Source: CBDDFV01 sp965227335 (GTDB taxonomy: Bacteria; Planctomycetota; Phycisphaerae; Phycisphaerales; SM1A02). From it: 64,000 bases of DNA. The notes under the pieces are model-generated. The model was given only the letters and a program-made list of their open reading frames with translations, did not search any database and was not told the DNA's origin. The stretch's first letter is position 1, and each line of letters opens with the position of its first letter. A program made the translations under genes and the position numbers. This document shows, piece after piece, positions 61,842-64,000 of this stretch. Location: assembly GCA_965227335.1 (NCBI GenBank), contig CBDDFV010000010.1:62001-126000 (forward strand), read 5' to 3'.

Positions 61842-63401
61842 TCAGAACGGGGGCAGATCATCCGCGATCGACGATGGTCCGAAGTCGTCGCCCCCGAGTC
61901 GTCCGCCCGGCCCGCCGCCGGCGTCGCCGTTGCCGGGGCCGCCGCCGTACGAATCGAATCCCGGCGGCGGCGCGGCGGGCGTGTAGTCCTTGAACCGCGT
62001 CGATCCCGGCACCCACGTCATCTTCACGACGCCGGTCGGCCCGTTGCGTTGTTTGGCGATGATCAGTTCCGCCACCCCGACCTTGTCCGGGTTGAGATCC
62101 GCCCAGTCCGGGTCCGCCTGGTGGTAGTACTCCTCGCGATGGAGCATCGTGACGACGTCGGCGTCCTGCTCGATCGACCCCGACTCGCGCAGATCGCTCA
62201 TGCGGGGCCGATGCCCTTCGCGATTCTCGCTGCCGCGATTGAGCTGGCTCAGACAGATCACCGGCACGTTCAGCTCGCGGGCCAGCGCCTTGATGCCGCG
62301 ACTGATCTCGCTGACCTCGACCTGACGCGATTCAGCGCGGCGGCCGGACGTGAGCAGTTGCAGGTAGTCGATGACGATCGCGTCGAGCCCGTGACGCACC
62401 GCCAGCCGACGCGCCTTCGCCCGCAACTGGAGCAGCGACAGGCCCGGCGTGTCGTCGATGTAGATCGGCGCATCCTGAAGCTCGCCGCACGCGCCCATCA
62501 GCTTCTGGAAATCCCGGGCCCCGAGCTGGTTGCGACGCAGACGCTGGCTGTCGATCGCGGCGCGGCTGCAGAGCAGACGCTGAACGAGCTGCTGCTTCCC
62601 CATCTCCAGACTGAACACCGCCACCCCGTGACCCGCCAGCGCCATGTTCTCCGCCACGTTCAAAGCAAACGCGGTCTTCCCCATCGACGGACGCGCGGCG
62701 ACGATGATCATCTCGCCGTGCTGCAGCCCGCTGGTCATCTCATCGAGCTCCACGAACCCCGACGGCACGCCCGTGATGTGCTGACCCTCGCGTGACTCGA
62801 GGATCTCCATCGCCTGCTCGATGAGTTCCTTCAGCGACTCCGCCTTGGTCTGCTCCGACTGCTGCGCGATGTGGAAGATCTTCTGCTCCGCGATGTCGAG
62901 CAGGTTCACCGCGGCGTCGGGTTCGTGGTACGCGTCGTAGAGGATCTCGCTCGCGGCGCCGATCAGTTCGCGGAGGACGGCCTTCTCGCGGACGAGCCGC
63001 GCGTAGTGCATCGCGTTCGACGCCGACGGCGTGGCTTCCGCCAGTTCGACGAGGTACGCCTGGCCGCCGATCTCCTCGAGGAGCTGGCGGTCGGCGAGCA
63101 GCTGGTTGAGCTGGACGAGGTCGACGGAGGCGTGGGTGTTGTAGAGGTCGACCATGGCGGCGTAGAGCGCGCCGTTGGCCGGGCGATAGAAGTCATCGCG
63201 GCTGCGGATGATCTGCACGACGTCGCCGATGACGACGGGGTCGAGGATCATGGCCCCGAGCAGGCCCATTTCGGCCTCGACGGCGTGCGGGGGGAGCCGG
63301 TCGAAGAGCCGGCCCACGAGGTGCTGATCACGTCGCCGGGCCTCGGCGTCGCTGCGCGTTCCTTCGCGTCCTGACGGCTTCCGTGCGGTGTCGTTGGTCA
63401 T
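61842..63401 (-). CDS. dnaB: Replicative DNA helicase DnaB
   Basis: 519 residues. N-terminal primase-interacting domain with RLPPHAVEAEMGLLGAMILD, then the RecA-type helicase with AARPSMGKTAFALNVAENMA (Walker A), VIDYLQLL (Walker B), LSQLNRGSENREGHRPRMSD and HREEYYH-type DVVTMLHREEYYHQ. The C-terminal tail is Gly/Pro-rich. No intein is present. It is near an HU-like gene that is upstream on the same strand. Confidence 0.96.
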   Translation of the reverse strand: MTNDTARKPSGREGTRSDAEARRRDQHLVGRLFDRLPPHAVEAEMGLLGAMILDPVVIGDVVQIIRSRDDFYRPANGALYAAMVDLYNTHASVDLVQLNQLLADRQLLEEIGGQAYLVELAEATPSASNAMHYARLVREKAVLRELIGAASEILYDAYHEPDAAVNLLDIAEQKIFHIAQQSEQTKAESLKELIEQAMEILESREGQHITGVPSGFVELDEMTSGLQHGEMIIVAARPSMGKTAFALNVAENMALAGHGVAVFSLEMGKQQLVQRLLCSRAAIDSQRLRRNQLGARDFQKLMGACGELQDAPIYIDDTPGLSLLQLRAKARRLAVRHGLDAIVIDYLQLLTSGRRAESRQVEVSEISRGIKALARELNVPVICLSQLNRGSENREGHRPRMSDLRESGSIEQDADVVTMLHREEYYHQADPDWADLNPDKVGVAELIIAKQRNGPTGVVKMTWVPGSTRFKDYTPAAPPPGFDSYGGGPGNGDAGGGPGGRLGGDDFGPSSIADDLPPF

Positions 63402-63493
63402 GGCCGGAGCATAGACGCCGACGGGCGTTCCGTCGGCGTCGCGAAAGGTTGTTCACATGTCGAGTTCGAGCCGGCCGTGGTCGCCGACGGGCG

Positions 63494-63868
63494 TCACTGA
63501 CGGGCGCCGGCCATCGCGTTCCGGGTGTTGATCGTCTCGATCTCGGCGTTGCCGGCCGTCCCGTTCATGCCGGCGCGTTCGGCGGCGTCGTCGAGCGCCT
63601 CCTTCATGAGCCGGCCCACCTTGAACTTCACCGTCTTCTTGGCCGGAACGGGGACCCGCTCGAGGGTCTTCGGATTCTGGGCCATCCGAGGCGCCCGGTC
63701 GCGGATCTCGAACACGCCGAAATCGCGGAACTCGAGCCGGTTGCCCTGGCCGATCTCCTTGATCACGTTATCGAGGAAGGCCTGAACCGTCTTCTTCACC
63801 ACCGTCCGCTTCTGTTGGGTCTCATCCGCGATTCGGTCGATCAGGTCCTTCTTGGTCGTCGTCGCCAT
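63494..63868 (-). CDS. HU/IHF-family DNA-binding protein
   Basis: 124 residues. TTTKKDLIDRIADETQQKRT and FLDNVIKEIGQGNRLEFRDF followed by GVFEIRDRAPRMAQNPKT are HU/IHF hallmarks (beta-arm R-x-x-R-x-x-x-NP). A 30-residue C-terminal extension (GMNGTAGNAEIETINTRNAM) goes beyond the typical 90-95 residues. ATG 63868 is chosen as the homology start; the upstream in-frame Met adds an unrelated 25 residues. It is likely a nucleoid protein. Confidence 0.92.
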   Translation of the reverse strand: MATTTKKDLIDRIADETQQKRTVVKKTVQAFLDNVIKEIGQGNRLEFRDFGVFEIRDRAPRMAQNPKTLERVPVPAKKTVKFKVGRLMKEALDDAAERAGMNGTAGNAEIETINTRNAMAGARQ

Positions 63869-64000
63869 GGAATTGCACCCCGCTGCCTTCACTGGTCCGC
63901 CTGAATTGACGCGACGCCCATTTGCCAACGCGGGCCGCCCCACGCAATCGCGTCCTCAAGCGCACTTCCCTTGCCGTTCACAAGTATCAGGCGGACCGTA
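63869..64000. other. Right-edge intergenic region
   Basis: 132 bp upstream of the HU-like gene with no recognised gene or RNA; it should hold that gene's promoter. Confidence 0.4.

Overview
The window is GC-rich chromosomal DNA that looks like a planctomycete of the class Phycisphaerae. The signs are GC-type dockerin tails (a DLNRDG-like motif ending in LLASWG), VPAPGA-type PEP-CTERM sorting tails with an exosortase, an FHA-headed GspE/PilB ATPase, two OPT-family transporters and an LPS gene (lpxB). This assignment is inference from gene families; no rRNA or tRNA gene was seen.

Layout. 1-4.3 kb: the end of a GNAT-like gene, an FHA/secretion ATPase and, divergently, mnmG. 4.5-7.4 kb: nhaA and its probable regulator nhaR face each other across a repeat region made of a long nested palindrome and eight copies of a 53-bp tandem repeat. 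7.6-15.3 kb: hibernation factor, cupin, a Fic-like winged-helix remnant, a pair of recently recombined lipoprotein hydrolases, trxB and an exported protein with a pseudopilin-like tail. 15.6-16.8 kb: an alanine-type aminotransferase. 16.9-19.0 kb: a tight three-gene cassette of visibly lower GC (cytidine deaminase, two-TM GAF protein, HAD nucleotidase), the best candidate for an undescribed system. 19.1-31.9 kb: dockerin proteins, an OPT transporter, lpxB-dinB, a GH113-like hydrolase, aspS and a propeller histidine kinase. 31.9-46.9 kb: peptidase, dicarboxylate symporter, asnB, second OPT transporter, UspA, KefB-like antiporter, rtcB, a DUF2325-like protein, two PEP-CTERM proteins and gmhA.

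47.0-60.1 kb is one long minus-strand exopolysaccharide/exosortase locus: RmlC-like cupin, nucleotidyltransferase with hexapeptide tail, exosortase, EpsI, Wzc-like co-polymerase/ATPase, priming sugar transferase, giant TPR protein, rmlA and rmlB, many with overlapping or touching ends. The two PEP-CTERM proteins just beyond it are plausible exosortase substrates. No flippase, Wzy polymerase or ordinary glycosyltransferase is present, so the pathway must be completed elsewhere.

60.4-64 kb carries an HD-GYP protein, an intergenic stretch with a promoter-like box, several stable hairpins and a terminator (candidate structured small RNA), a tautomerase, dnaB and an HU/IHF-type DNA-binding protein.
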